Below are positions 36,105 to 45,404 of a stretch of DNA of 60,344 bases, piece by piece; position 1 is the first letter of the stretch; the number at the start of each line of letters is the position of its first letter. The notes beneath the pieces are model-generated. The model had not been told where the DNA came from and made no database searches. It was given only the letters and a program-made list of their open reading frames with translations. The DNA comes from Flavobacteriales bacterium. Its GTDB lineage: Bacteria; Bacteroidota; Bacteroidia; Flavobacteriales_E; Vicingaceae. The translations under genes and the position numbers were made by a program. Location of the stretch: the NCBI GenBank assembly GCA_018608405.1, contig JABAZP010000031.1, forward strand, positions 12,499 to 72,842, read 5' to 3'.

Positions 36105-37459
36105 TTGCAATACTCGGGGGTGGAATCAGTGGTTTAACTGCAGCTTTTGAGCTTAAAAAAGCAGGAAAAGAATTTTTCTTATTAGAAGCTACTCCTGCCA
36201 TAGGTGGAAAGGTTCAATCTTCACAACAACAAGGCTTCACCTTAGAACATGGACCAAACACAGTTTTAATCAACAACCCTGAGATTAAAAAACTGATAGA
36301 AGAATTAGGACTGTGGAAGGAACTCATTTTTCCAGATGAAAAAGCTTCGAGCAATCGCTTTGTGCTAAAAAATGGCAAAATTGAAGCCTTTCCAAGTGGT
36401 CTAAAAAAAATGTTACGAAGCAAGCTATTTTGCTTTGAAACGCTGAGCGCAGTCTTCAAAGAGATTTTTAATACCAGTAAAAGTGCAACGGAAGACGAAA
36501 GTTTAGCGGCTTTTGTGGAACGCCGTTGGGGCAAACAAATTCTTGATGATTTTATTACGCCATTTGTAACCGGAATTTATGCCGGAGACCCTTATAAGAT
36601 GAGCGCCAAATACACCATGAATATGCTCAAGGAGGCGGAAGAAAAATACGGTTCTATTGTAAAAGGTGCATTCAAAATAATGAAGGCAAAGAAACTGGAA
36701 AACGAAAAGAATGGTTTACCAAAACAAAAAATTTTCACATTCAAAAATGGACTTCAGCAACTCATTTCTGCACTTCATGGGCAAGTAGAAGAGAATGTTG
36801 AGCAGGGAGCAGTTTGTACCAAAATAGAATACACTAACAAAGAATACACCATTCATTACGAGCAAAATGGAGTAGAAAAATCTGCTACAGCTTCTCATAT
36901 CGTTTCTGCTTTGCCTGCATTTGCTTTAGCAGAATTGGTTCACAATTTTGCTTTCGGCTTGAGCAGCAGTTTATACAAAATCAACTACGAACCTGCCATG
37001 ACTGTTCACCTAGGGTTTGACTCGAAAAACATGGTATTTTCAGAAAAAGCATTTGGCATACTCAGCCGCAACGCAGAGAAGGTTCCCTTTTTAGGCGTTT
37101 TGTTCAACAGCCAATTTTTTCCACACACAGCGCCTGAAGGGAAGGACTTAATTACCGTAATATGCGGTGGAGCTCGTTACCCAGAAATTGTAGCCAAAAG
37201 CGACGAAGAAGTACTAGAAGAAATCACTAGTTGTTTAAAAGTGCTACTTGGAATCAAGGGGAATTTTGAACTCACCAACATTGTCCGATGGAAAAGAGGG
37301 ATTCCACAGTATGAAGTAGGTTATCGTAAAATTGAAGCTGAAATAGAATTATTTCTTGGTGCACACCACAACTTCAAAATTGCTTCCAACTATTACAAAG
37401 GCATCTCTGTGAGTGATTGTGTGAAAAATGGTAGCTTAGTAGCCCAATCTTTGATTTAA
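36101..37459 (+). CDS. hemG: Protoporphyrinogen oxidase (HemG/HemY type)
   Basis: A 452-residue FAD-dependent oxidase making protoporphyrin IX, the step after HemN. The N-terminal dinucleotide-binding motif ILGGGISGLTAAFELKKAG is followed by EATPAIGGKVQSS and LEHGPNTVLINN. The C-terminal FAD/substrate part ends GISVSDCVKNGSLVAQSL, giving the full family length. It is the oxygen-dependent HemY-type flavoprotein, named hemG in many Bacteroidetes annotations. It overlaps hemN by four bases and shares TAATG with the next gene. Confidence 0.93.
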   Translation: MIAILGGGISGLTAAFELKKAGKEFFLLEATPAIGGKVQSSQQQGFTLEHGPNTVLINNPEIKKLIEELGLWKELIFPDEKASSNRFVLKNGKIEAFPSGLKKMLRSKLFCFETLSAVFKEIFNTSKSATEDESLAAFVERRWGKQILDDFITPFVTGIYAGDPYKMSAKYTMNMLKEAEEKYGSIVKGAFKIMKAKKLENEKNGLPKQKIFTFKNGLQQLISALHGQVEENVEQGAVCTKIEYTNKEYTIHYEQNGVEKSATASHIVSALPAFALAELVHNFAFGLSSSLYKINYEPAMTVHLGFDSKNMVFSEKAFGILSRNAEKVPFLGVLFNSQFFPHTAPEGKDLITVICGGARYPEIVAKSDEEVLEEITSCLKVLLGIKGNFELTNIVRWKRGIPQYEVGYRKIEAEIELFLGAHHNFKIASNYYKGISVSDCVKNGSLVAQSLI

Positions 37460-38211
37460 TGTTCTTCATTCTCTCCAAAGTGCTATTTTTCTTGCTTCAA
37501 CCCTTGGTTTGGGTGGTAGCCCTTATAATTTTTTCACTCGGATCAAAAGTGGCAAAAAGAAGAAAAACGTATCAAATTACAGCCTTAGTTGTTTTACTTT
37601 TCTTCTCCAATCAGTTTATTTTTAATGAAGTATGCCGTGTTTGGGAAAATCAAATTCCAATTTTTCGAGCAACTGAAAAATTCGATGTTGCCATTGTTTT
37701 AGGAGGTATATCCAATTACGACGAATTCCACAGCCAACCGAACTTTCATGGAAACAGTGAACGATTAATAAATGTGCTGCCCCTCTACTTTAGTGGGCAA
37801 GTGAAAAAAATTCTTTTTGCAGGGGGTTCTGGAAGACTCGACAAACAAAACGTAGAAGCCATTCACATTGAAAAATACTTGATGAGTTTGGGTGTAAAAC
37901 AAAGGGACATTCTGCTCGACACCAACTCTCGGAACACTTACGAAAATGCAAAATTTGCCGTAGAATTGGTAAATCAAAATGACCGGCTGCTGCTATCTAC
38001 CTCAGCAACCCATATGGTAAGAAGTTTAGCCTGTTTCGAAAAACTTGGCATTTCCCCCACTCCCTTTCCTGTAGATTATATGAGTTACGAGGACAACCGC
38101 TTTGAGCTCGACAAACTTCTAGCACCAAGCCCCAGAGTTATTATGCATTGGTATTGGCTGCTGCACGAGTGGGTTGGAATTGTAAGCTACACTTTGAGAG
38201 GTTATTGCTAG
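37459..38211 (+). CDS. YdcF/ElyC family membrane protein (DUF218)
   Basis: 250 residues. Two N-terminal helices (about 2-24 and 36-53) are followed by a DUF218 domain: DVAIVLGGISNYD, KKILFAGGSGRLDKQNVEAI, LLDTNSRNTYENAKFAVELV and LLSTSATHMVRSLACFEKLG. Family members (SanA, ElyC, YdcF) are linked to envelope integrity and lipid-carrier or peptidoglycan metabolism; exact biochemistry is unsettled. The start codon overlaps the preceding stop (TAATG), so it belongs to the hemN-hemG operon, which ends at the terminator at 38287. Confidence 0.85.
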   Translation: MFFILSKVLFFLLQPLVWVVALIIFSLGSKVAKRRKTYQITALVVLLFFSNQFIFNEVCRVWENQIPIFRATEKFDVAIVLGGISNYDEFHSQPNFHGNSERLINVLPLYFSGQVKKILFAGGSGRLDKQNVEAIHIEKYLMSLGVKQRDILLDTNSRNTYENAKFAVELVNQNDRLLLSTSATHMVRSLACFEKLGISPTPFPVDYMSYEDNRFELDKLLAPSPRVIMHWYWLLHEWVGIVSYTLRGYC

Positions 38212-38286
38212 GTTAGGCATGAAGTACTTCTATAAAGAGTCTAAACCTCAATCCTAGATATTATTCTCACATAAAATGTTTTAATC

Positions 38287-38324
38287 AAAAAGCCCGTTTC
38301 AACTTACGTTGAAACGGGCTTTTT
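38287..38324. terminator. Bidirectional terminator between ydcF-like and sucD genes
   Basis: A 17-bp perfect stem, AAAAAGCCCGTTTCAAC / GTTGAAACGGGCTTTTT, with a TTAC loop. T-rich on both strands, it serves both converging transcripts. Confidence 0.92.
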
Positions 38325-38341
38325 ATTGTTTCTATTTTGTC

Positions 38342-38365
38342 TACACTTCGACTACGCTCAGCATG
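38342..38365. repeat. Interspersed TTCGACTACGCTCAGCATGA repeat
   Basis: CACTTCGACTACGCTCAGCATGACA next to the terminator. In my experience this sequence (or its complement TCATGCTGAGCGTAGTCGAA) recurs in spacers of many Bacteroidetes genomes. Only one copy is seen here. Confidence 0.55.
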
Positions 38366-38387
38366 ACAAAAAATTGGTAAGTACAGC

Positions 38388-39257
38388 TTATTTCATTAAA
38401 CCGGCCATAAACTTGCCAATCTCAGCAGGAGAGTCTGCAACGGTAATTCCACACTCTCTCATAATTTTCATTTTTGCTTCAGCAGTATCGTCAGCTCCAC
38501 CAACAATCGCACCTGCGTGGCCCATTGTTCTTCCTGCAGGCGCAGTTTGACCAGCAATAAAACCAACAACAGGCTTAGTCCCGTTTGCTTTAATCCAATT
38601 TGCAGCGTCTGCTTCCATGTTTCCACCAATTTCACCAATCATGATGATTCCTTTCGTTTCAGGATCATTCATTAGCAATTCTACTGCTTCTTTCGTGGTT
38701 GTTCCAATAATTGGATCTCCACCAATACCAATTGCTGTTGTAATTCCTAAACCAGCTTTTACTACTTGGTCAGCAGCTTCGTATGTTAATGTCCCAGATT
38801 TAGATACAATGCCAATGTTTCCTTTTTTGAAAACAAATCCTGGCATAATTCCAACTTTCGCCTCACCTGGAGTAATTACACCTGGACAGTTAGGACCAAC
38901 TAAGGTACATGCCTTGTCAGACAAGTATTGCTTCACCATAATCATGTCTTTGGTTGGAATACCTTCCGTAATACAAATGATTACTTTGATACCTGCCTCA
39001 GCAGCTTCCATAATTGCATCTGCAGCAAACGCTGGCGGCACAAAAATGATGGATACGTTCGCTCCAGCTTTTTCAACTGCCTCAGAAACGGTATTAAAAA
39101 CCGGACGATCTAAGTGCGATTGTCCTCCTTTACCAGGAGTTACACCACCAACTACATTCGTTCCATATTCAATCATTTGACCTGCGTGAAAAGTACCTTC
39201 ACTGCCGGTAAATCCTTGTACAATTACTTTTGAATCTTTGTTTACTAAAACACTCAT
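38388..39257 (-). CDS. sucD: Succinate-CoA ligase subunit alpha
   Basis: The 289-residue alpha subunit of the TCA-cycle enzyme that makes ATP or GTP from succinyl-CoA. CoA-binding motifs QGFTGSEGTFHAGQMIEYGT and PGKGG, SKSGTLTYEAADQ, and the phospho-accepting His247 in RTMGHAGAIVGG are all present. Length is typical. The beta subunit gene sucC is not adjacent, as is usual in Bacteroidetes where the two are often unlinked. Monocistronic between a bidirectional terminator and dinB. Confidence 0.96.
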   Translation of the reverse strand: MSVLVNKDSKVIVQGFTGSEGTFHAGQMIEYGTNVVGGVTPGKGGQSHLDRPVFNTVSEAVEKAGANVSIIFVPPAFAADAIMEAAEAGIKVIICITEGIPTKDMIMVKQYLSDKACTLVGPNCPGVITPGEAKVGIMPGFVFKKGNIGIVSKSGTLTYEAADQVVKAGLGITTAIGIGGDPIIGTTTKEAVELLMNDPETKGIIMIGEIGGNMEADAANWIKANGTKPVVGFIAGQTAPAGRTMGHAGAIVGGADDTAEAKMKIMRECGITVADSPAEIGKFMAGLMK

Positions 39258-39341
39258 TTTATATCTCGTTTAGTTCTTTTATAAGGCTTCCAAAATTAGC
39301 TTTTATCCTTTTGCCACACAACAGTTATTTTGAAGAATTTT

Positions 39342-40436
39342 CTAAAAATCAAGAGTCAACTGATAACCTTCTAATCCTTTCATTTTATCCTCATTATCCA
39401 ATTGCGATAGCGTAATGCCCAACAAGCGAACCTCTTTCTCCAAGTACTCTGGTTGGTGCAACAATTCAAGTACAGTTTGCCAAACAACGGCTGCAGCGCT
39501 TGTAAAATGATCAGTGCTCTTTGATCTCGTTTTTACTGTAAAATCATGGTACTTAATCTTCAGCGTTATAGTTCTTCCTTTGCGTCCTGTTTTTTCAATT
39601 CGTCGCATTAGGGTTTCATGAATGTGCTGCAGTGCTTCTAGCACTTCATGTTCCTCAAACAGGTCTTTCGAGAAGGTATTTTCTGCACCAATCGACTTAC
39701 GAATACGATCTGGTTTTACTTCTCGAAGGTCATTCGCAGTTACAATGTTATGATAATGTTTGCCCGCCTTTCCATATCGTCGAATCAGCTCGCTGCGTTC
39801 TAACTTCATCAAGTCAGCCCCCTTATAAATTCCTTGGCCATTCATTTTCTCGGCAGTTACCTTCCCTATTCCATGAAACTTTTCAATGGGCAATTCCTCC
39901 ATAAACCGAATTGCTTGTTCTGGTAAAATCACACTTAATCCATCAGGCTTATCCAAATCAGAAGCCGTTTTGGCTAAAAACTTATTGAAAGAAATTCCCG
40001 CCGAAGCAGTTAAGCCAACCTTTTCTTTTATTTCTTCGCGAATGAGCATGGCAATTTTAATCGCCGATTTTAATTCCTTTTTATTGTAAGTAACATCCAA
40101 ATATGCCTCATCTAATGATAGTGGCTCCACCAAATCGGTATAGCTCTGAAAAATCTCCATAATTTGAGAAGAAACTTCTTTGTAACGATCAAAACGAGGC
40201 TTTACAAAAATTAAATTGGGACATCTTCTCGCTGCAATACTCGAAGCCAATGCTGAGTGAACGCCAAAAGCCCGAGCTTCATAACTCGCCGCTGCCACCA
40301 CACCTCTTTGTCTTGAGCCACCAACTGCCAATGGCTTACCCTTTAACTCTGGATTGTCCATTTGCTCTACCGAAGCGTAAAACGCATCCATATCAATATG
40401 AATTATTTTGCGGAGTTCGGGAGATTGTTCAAGCAT
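39342..40436 (-). CDS. dinB: DNA polymerase IV (Y-family)
   Basis: A 364-residue translesion polymerase. Catalytic acidic residues lie in IDMDAFYASVEQ (near the N-terminus) and LSLDEAYLDVT. Further features are SYEARAFGV, the helix-hairpin-helix thumb MEELPIEKFHGIGKVTAEKM and the little-finger domain (RKSIGAENTFSKDLFEEHEV). The C-terminus (GYQLTLDF) is a QxxLxF-like beta-clamp-binding tail. The -7 box at 40442-40449 is only five bases from the ATG, so the mRNA is likely leaderless. No LexA-type operator was recognised. Confidence 0.95.
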   Translation of the reverse strand: MLEQSPELRKIIHIDMDAFYASVEQMDNPELKGKPLAVGGSRQRGVVAAASYEARAFGVHSALASSIAARRCPNLIFVKPRFDRYKEVSSQIMEIFQSYTDLVEPLSLDEAYLDVTYNKKELKSAIKIAMLIREEIKEKVGLTASAGISFNKFLAKTASDLDKPDGLSVILPEQAIRFMEELPIEKFHGIGKVTAEKMNGQGIYKGADLMKLERSELIRRYGKAGKHYHNIVTANDLREVKPDRIRKSIGAENTFSKDLFEEHEVLEALQHIHETLMRRIEKTGRKGRTITLKIKYHDFTVKTRSKSTDHFTSAAAVVWQTVLELLHQPEYLEKEVRLLGITLSQLDNEDKMKGLEGYQLTLDF

Positions 40437-40441
40437 TTCTT

Positions 40442-40449
40442 CAAAAGTA
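40442..40449 (-). promoter_or_regulatory. -7 box for dinB
   Basis: CAAAAGTA on the plus strand reads TACTTTTG on the minus strand. Five bases separate it from the ATG. Confidence 0.5.
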
Positions 40450-40539
40450 AATACAACACTTTACTATTGATTCCGTTTTTTGCTTGTTAATTTTTATAAA
40501 ATAAGTCCGAATCGTTTCCAGTAATTAATTCAAGCACAC

Positions 40540-40547
40540 TACATTTG
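40540..40547 (+). promoter_or_regulatory. -7 box for the YceI gene
   Basis: TACATTTG fits TAnnTTTG, 26 bases before the ATG at 40574. Divergent from the dinB promoter. Confidence 0.5.
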
Positions 40548-40573
40548 AACTTCAAACTTTCAACTCCATCAAA

Positions 40574-41161
40574 ATGAAAAAAATAGCACTCTCCTTATTA
40601 GTTGTTATTGTCACAGCACTAAGTAGCATAGCCCAAGAAAATTATAAAGTAAATACTGAAATTAGTTCAGTGGAATGGATTGGTCGCAAAGTGACCGGAC
40701 AGCATAATGGAGTAATAGAGTTGAAAAACGGCAGCTACACTTTCGAAAACGACTTGATTACAAAGGGGGAGTTTGTCATTGATATGCAAAGCATTAAAAT
40801 CGAAGACATTGAAGACGAAGGTCAAAACGAAAAATTGCGAAATCACTTAATATCACCCGACTTCTTCGCTGTAAAAAAACATCCCACCGGTAAATTAACG
40901 GTCATTAAAAGCGAAAAGCTTGCGGCAGATCAACTAAAGGTTTTTGCAGATTTAGAAATTAAAGGCATTTCGAAACGCATTGAATTTGAAGTTACTTTAC
41001 TAAAAGATGGGATAAAAATGGTAGCCGTAGGAAAAGTAGACATCAACCGAACAGAATATGATATTCGATATGGATCTGGTTCGTTTTTCGATAACCTTGG
41101 TGACAAAGCCATTAAAGACTTCTTCACAATTAAATTCAAGGTTGCAGCAATTCAGCAATAA
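40574..41161 (+). CDS. YceI family periplasmic protein
   Basis: 195 residues with signal peptide MKKIALSLLVVIVTALSSIA cleaved near residue 21. It is followed by a lipocalin-like YceI beta barrel: SSVEWIGRKVTGQHNGVIEL, FVIDMQSIKIEDIED, LRNHLISPDFFAVKKHPTGK, VFADLEIKGISKRIEFEV and GKVDINRTEYDIRYGSGSFF. YceI proteins bind long isoprenoid or lipid chains; the ligand here is not known. The next gene starts 23 bases later and may be on the same transcript. Confidence 0.93.
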   Translation: MKKIALSLLVVIVTALSSIAQENYKVNTEISSVEWIGRKVTGQHNGVIELKNGSYTFENDLITKGEFVIDMQSIKIEDIEDEGQNEKLRNHLISPDFFAVKKHPTGKLTVIKSEKLAADQLKVFADLEIKGISKRIEFEVTLLKDGIKMVAVGKVDINRTEYDIRYGSGSFFDNLGDKAIKDFFTIKFKVAAIQQ

Positions 41162-41184
41162 GTAACCGAAGGAACTCCTTACTT

Positions 41185-43506
41185 TTGAAGAAAAAGTTGA
41201 AAAACCATTCCCTTTTTCGCTTCATGACCATTTTAGGCGCACTTGCATTTATGCTGTGCTTTTATGGTAAGGTGATGTTTAATCCAAACGGCTACTTATT
41301 CAGTGGCGATGGAGACGGAATAAAGAATTACTTCACCTACGCTTATCACATAAAAAACAACAAAAGCCTCTCCAATTTCGAGGGCTTTAACTATCCCTAC
41401 GGAGAGAACTTTCTATACACCGATGGTCACCCGATTCTCATCAGTATATTAAAACCACTTCACTCAATTTTCCCAGGTATCGAAAACTATTCCATTGGAA
41501 TACTTAATTCGCTTATGATCATCTCTTTGTTGATTTCGGCATTAGTGCTTTTTCAACTACTCCGCGAATTAAAAATTAATGCATTTTTAGCCATGTTGGG
41601 TGCTTGGGCAATTTTACTGTTAGCACCGCAAGTTTTTAGATTAGAAGGTCATTTTGCGCTTTCTTACTCCTTTGTGATTCCCTTGTGTTTTTTGTGGTTG
41701 TTGAAATTTATAGGAAAAGAACATTCAATAAAACACCTAATTTACCTCACTATTTTTCATGCTGCATTGCTTTTTACCCATGCTTACCTAGGTGTGATTT
41801 CAATTTCTATTTTAATCGCCTATTTTTTAGTTGACGGAGCACACAACTATTTAAAAAAAACAATTACTTTGTCCATTCTTGGAAGTGCAATTGTTTCATT
41901 ACTTCCGTTTTTAACGGTGAAAGCTATTAGTGACATCCATGTAATTCGAACAGATAACCCTTATGGGTTTTTCGAGTATTATGCCGACTTTGATTCTATT
42001 CTGCTACCGCATCATGGGCCGCTAAAAGGTTTTATTTTTAGCTTACTACCCAATTTTACTCAAACCTGGGAAGGGTGGGCATACATTGGACTAGGCACAA
42101 TTGTTTTATTGCCTTTTATTGCCTTTTTCTTTCTAAAGAATTTTTGCAAAAAAGAAACTCAGCCAATCAACAAAATTTTACTTGCTGCATCGCTACTTCT
42201 AGTCTTCTCGTTCGGAATTCCGTTCCGTTTTGGACTTGAAGGATTGTTGGACTATATTCCTCTTTTAAAACAATTTAGAGCCGTTGGTCGATTTGCTTGG
42301 GTATTCTATTTTGCCATTTCGATTTACGCCTTTTACCTGATCAATTTTTGGGCTGAACGCATTCAACCCAAAGTAGGAAAAGTCTCCTTTATGCTTTTAC
42401 TCCCTGCAATTATGATCGCTGAAGGAATACCCTACCATGCAGAAGTCGGTAATAAAATAAGTCAAACTACAAATGGTTTTAATTCAAAACAACTTGACCA
42501 CAACTTATCTTCCATTCTTGAAGAGATTGATACTTCAAAATTTCAGGCGATTGTTCCAATTCCATTCTATAACATCGGCAGCGAAAACTATGAAAAAGAG
42601 GCATCAAATGAAACGTATGTAAATTCCATGCTACTTTCGTATCACACCGGTTCGCCACTTACTGCAAGTTATTTAACTCGTGTTTCTTTACAAGAAAGTA
42701 AAAACGCAATGCAATTTTTTGCACCAAGTTTCTACAAAAAAAATATCGAGTCCGACCTATCTTCAACACTTCCATTTTTAGTCATTTGGAATAAAAATGT
42801 TTCGCTTGAAAAAGAAGAAAAGCGCCTACTTCAAGCCACCGAGTGGATAAAAGAAACCGATAAAATTTCTATTGGGCTGTTGCCACATGCTAACATTTTT
42901 GAAAATACTTCCCAAAAAGAAATAGAAGCTTTTCAATCTGACACTACATTAACACGTAGAGATGGATTTTACGTTTCAGATTCTACAAAGCTTTTTTACC
43001 ATCATCAATTTAAGGAAGGACAACCAACTCCTGCGAATAAAAACGTTCACTTCACAAACAACAGCTTAGAAATTGACCAGCAAGAAGACAATTACTTGCT
43101 AAGCATCCGTTCATCCTCATTAAATATTGAGAATACTTACGAGGCATCTATTTGGTTGAGCAATAGCTCAAAAAATGAAGGTCAAGATGATTTGAATCAT
43201 TTAGAATTTGAGATAAAGGAAATTGCTAAAAATGGAAAAGTTCTTCAGTCTGTTAGGAAAGAAGCCATGGCCACTTTTATTCATTTTGATGGTTGGAGTT
43301 TGGTGCAATCGGAATTCTCTCCCCTTTCAAACAATAGCGATGTAGCGTTCTTTATCAAAGGCAATTCTCCAGGCACCAAATCAAGCTTTGCAACTAACTT
43401 TTTATTACGAGATATAGACTTGAATGTGTTCAAAGTCTTGGATCGCAATAGGACCATCCCAATCGTTTTATATAAAAACAATCACCGTATCAAAACCGAG
43501 GAATAA
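41185..43506 (+). CDS. Large polytopic membrane protein, GT-C-like
   Basis: 773 residues with about ten membrane helices in the first 400 residues and a mostly strand-forming extracytoplasmic domain after about 415. The first loop (LFSGDGDGIKNYFTYAYHIK, FNYPYGENFLYTDGHP) carries acidic residues after helix 1, and the layout resembles GT-C-fold glycosyltransferases or YfhO-like proteins that use lipid-linked sugars. This is a resemblance in topology only. The listed TTG start lies within a TACTTTTG box (41180-41187). If that box is a promoter, the start would be the TTG at 41197 or the ATG at 41224. Confidence 0.7.
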   Translation: MKKKLKNHSLFRFMTILGALAFMLCFYGKVMFNPNGYLFSGDGDGIKNYFTYAYHIKNNKSLSNFEGFNYPYGENFLYTDGHPILISILKPLHSIFPGIENYSIGILNSLMIISLLISALVLFQLLRELKINAFLAMLGAWAILLLAPQVFRLEGHFALSYSFVIPLCFLWLLKFIGKEHSIKHLIYLTIFHAALLFTHAYLGVISISILIAYFLVDGAHNYLKKTITLSILGSAIVSLLPFLTVKAISDIHVIRTDNPYGFFEYYADFDSILLPHHGPLKGFIFSLLPNFTQTWEGWAYIGLGTIVLLPFIAFFFLKNFCKKETQPINKILLAASLLLVFSFGIPFRFGLEGLLDYIPLLKQFRAVGRFAWVFYFAISIYAFYLINFWAERIQPKVGKVSFMLLLPAIMIAEGIPYHAEVGNKISQTTNGFNSKQLDHNLSSILEEIDTSKFQAIVPIPFYNIGSENYEKEASNETYVNSMLLSYHTGSPLTASYLTRVSLQESKNAMQFFAPSFYKKNIESDLSSTLPFLVIWNKNVSLEKEEKRLLQATEWIKETDKISIGLLPHANIFENTSQKEIEAFQSDTTLTRRDGFYVSDSTKLFYHHQFKEGQPTPANKNVHFTNNSLEIDQQEDNYLLSIRSSSLNIENTYEASIWLSNSSKNEGQDDLNHLEFEIKEIAKNGKVLQSVRKEAMATFIHFDGWSLVQSEFSPLSNNSDVAFFIKGNSPGTKSSFATNFLLRDIDLNVFKVLDRNRTIPIVLYKNNHRIKTEE

Positions 43507-43562
43507 GTCAGCTCTTTTCGATTAAAGTCCTAACATTGCGTTATCAAAATTGATTTTCAACA

Positions 43563-45341
43563 TTGGAAAGAACAAGTTTTTTAACGTTCATTAATCGGGT
43601 ATTACGCCAGACCGCATTTGCCATTAGTTGTATTGCAGTTCTTGCTGTTTTTTACGACTTCGGTTTTGACCAAAATGGCATCGTTCAATTTTGGCTAAAT
43701 AGTCTGTACTCATCCACCTTAATCGTCGGAATTGTAGCAACTGTTATCCGTTACTTTAAGAAGACGGAGCGCCCAACTTTTGAGGTGTTGGTTTTTGATG
43801 TTTTCAGTATTTCCCTCTTTAGCTTTCTTTTAGTTGATAAATTCAAACTACTCTCTAACGTATCATTCTTTTCATTTTTCAATTCTGAACCTTGGTTTTA
43901 TGCTGCTATATTTTTAGTTTTTATTAGAGAGTTGGCATCAAAAAAGTTAAACTTGAGCAGGGCATTCTTTAATCCTGCACAATTATTTATTCTGAGTTTT
44001 CTGGGAATAATTATCTTAGGGGCATTGCTTCTATTACTTCCGAACGCTACTCACCAAGGAATTCGGTTTATTGATGCGCTGTTCACTTCTACTTCTGCTG
44101 TTTGTGTTACAGGGTTGATTGTGGTAGATACCGGCACTTATTTCACCTTATTTGGGCAATGTATTATTTTAGCTCTAATCCAAATTGGAGGGCTGGGAAT
44201 CATGACCTTCGCCAGTTACTTTAGCTATTTTTTTAGAGGTGGCACTACCTATGAAAATCAATTAATGCTAAGCGATATGACCAGTGCAAACAAGCTTGGA
44301 GAGGTTTTTAACACGTTAAAAAACATCATTCTAATTACGATTAGTATAGAGGTTGTAGGAGCGCTAATTATTTTTAGTAATCTAAGTGCAACTGAAATCC
44401 CATCCTTTTTCGACCGTGTATTTTTCTCTATCTTTCATGCTGTTTCGGCTTTCTGTAATGCAGGGTTCAGCACGTTGCCAGATAGTTTGTACGCCGGTTT
44501 TTTCAAATTCAAGTATGGAATTCATTCCATAGCAATGGTGCTTTTTATTTTCGGTGGTCTTGGTTTTCCAATTGTTTTCAACTTGTTCAAATACATTCGC
44601 TATGTAGTAACGAAGCGTTTACTGCCCTTTCTCTTAAAAGAAAAGAATGAAACTATTGTAACGCCTTGGGTTATTAACTTGAGTTCCAGAATTACGCTCA
44701 TTACTAGTTTAACTCTATTTGTGCTTGGTTCGATTGTCTTCTTTATTTTCGAATATGACAATACTTTAGCTGAGCACAGTGGTTTTGGAAAGGTTATTAC
44801 GGCCATGTTTGGCGCAGCTACTCCAAGAACGGCAGGATTTAATACTGTTGATACTTCCGCTCTAAACTTCTCCACGTTAATGCTTGTATTTCTATTGATG
44901 TGGGTGGGAGCATCTCCTGCTTCAACCGGTGGTGGTATAAAAACAAGCACTTTCGCCATTGCTACACTCAATTTTTGGAGCTTAGCTAGAGGGAAATCGA
45001 GAATTGAAATTTTTCGAAGAGAAGTAGCAGATATAACAGTTAAGCGTTCATTTGCCATCATCTCACTATCATTGGTGATTATAGGGTCAGGGGTATTTGC
45101 TATTGCCTATTTCGACAGTGACAAGGACCTTTTGGGAATCGCTTTTGAATGCTTTTCCGCATACAGCACGGTTGGCCTTAGTGTAGGTCTTACACCGCAA
45201 CTGAGCGACCCTAGTAGGGGAATAATAATTGCCATTATGTTTGTAGGAAGAGTTAGTATGTTAACCATATTGATTGCTCTTATTCGGAAAGAGAAGTATA
45301 AAAACTATCGCTATTCAAAAGAGGAAATTTTAATTAATTAA
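43563..45341 (+). CDS. Trk/Ktr-type potassium channel subunit (TrkH family)
   Basis: 592 residues. It has an N-terminal extension of about four helices, then the TrkH/KtrB core with four membrane-pore-membrane repeats. Selectivity-filter-like turns are visible: FTSTSAVCVTGL, VSAFCNAGFSTL, FGAATPRTAGFNTVD and SAYSTVGLSVGLT. It forms the K+ (or Na+-coupled K+) uptake pore with the cytoplasmic RCK protein encoded next. The start codon is TTG at 43563. The partner gene begins 63 bases downstream, with its own promoter box between. Confidence 0.93.
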   Translation: MERTSFLTFINRVLRQTAFAISCIAVLAVFYDFGFDQNGIVQFWLNSLYSSTLIVGIVATVIRYFKKTERPTFEVLVFDVFSISLFSFLLVDKFKLLSNVSFFSFFNSEPWFYAAIFLVFIRELASKKLNLSRAFFNPAQLFILSFLGIIILGALLLLLPNATHQGIRFIDALFTSTSAVCVTGLIVVDTGTYFTLFGQCIILALIQIGGLGIMTFASYFSYFFRGGTTYENQLMLSDMTSANKLGEVFNTLKNIILITISIEVVGALIIFSNLSATEIPSFFDRVFFSIFHAVSAFCNAGFSTLPDSLYAGFFKFKYGIHSIAMVLFIFGGLGFPIVFNLFKYIRYVVTKRLLPFLLKEKNETIVTPWVINLSSRITLITSLTLFVLGSIVFFIFEYDNTLAEHSGFGKVITAMFGAATPRTAGFNTVDTSALNFSTLMLVFLLMWVGASPASTGGGIKTSTFAIATLNFWSLARGKSRIEIFRREVADITVKRSFAIISLSLVIIGSGVFAIAYFDSDKDLLGIAFECFSAYSTVGLSVGLTPQLSDPSRGIIIAIMFVGRVSMLTILIALIRKEKYKNYRYSKEEILIN

Positions 45342-45392
45342 TCTTTTAATGATTCCCAATCAATAATTTGAAAATTCATAATTCGTAATTCA

Positions 45393-45400
45393 TAATTTTG
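45393..45400 (+). promoter_or_regulatory. -7 box for trkA-like gene
   Basis: TAATTTTG fits TAnnTTTG and ends four bases before the ATG at 45405, again predicting a leaderless transcript. It is embedded in AATTCGTAATTC-type repeats. Confidence 0.5.
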
Positions 45401-45404
45401 CCTG

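Noticed and set aside
38617..39180. Long plus-strand open frame inside sucD
   Set aside because: It is the antisense shadow of sucD, has no homology-like motifs and lacks a start region.
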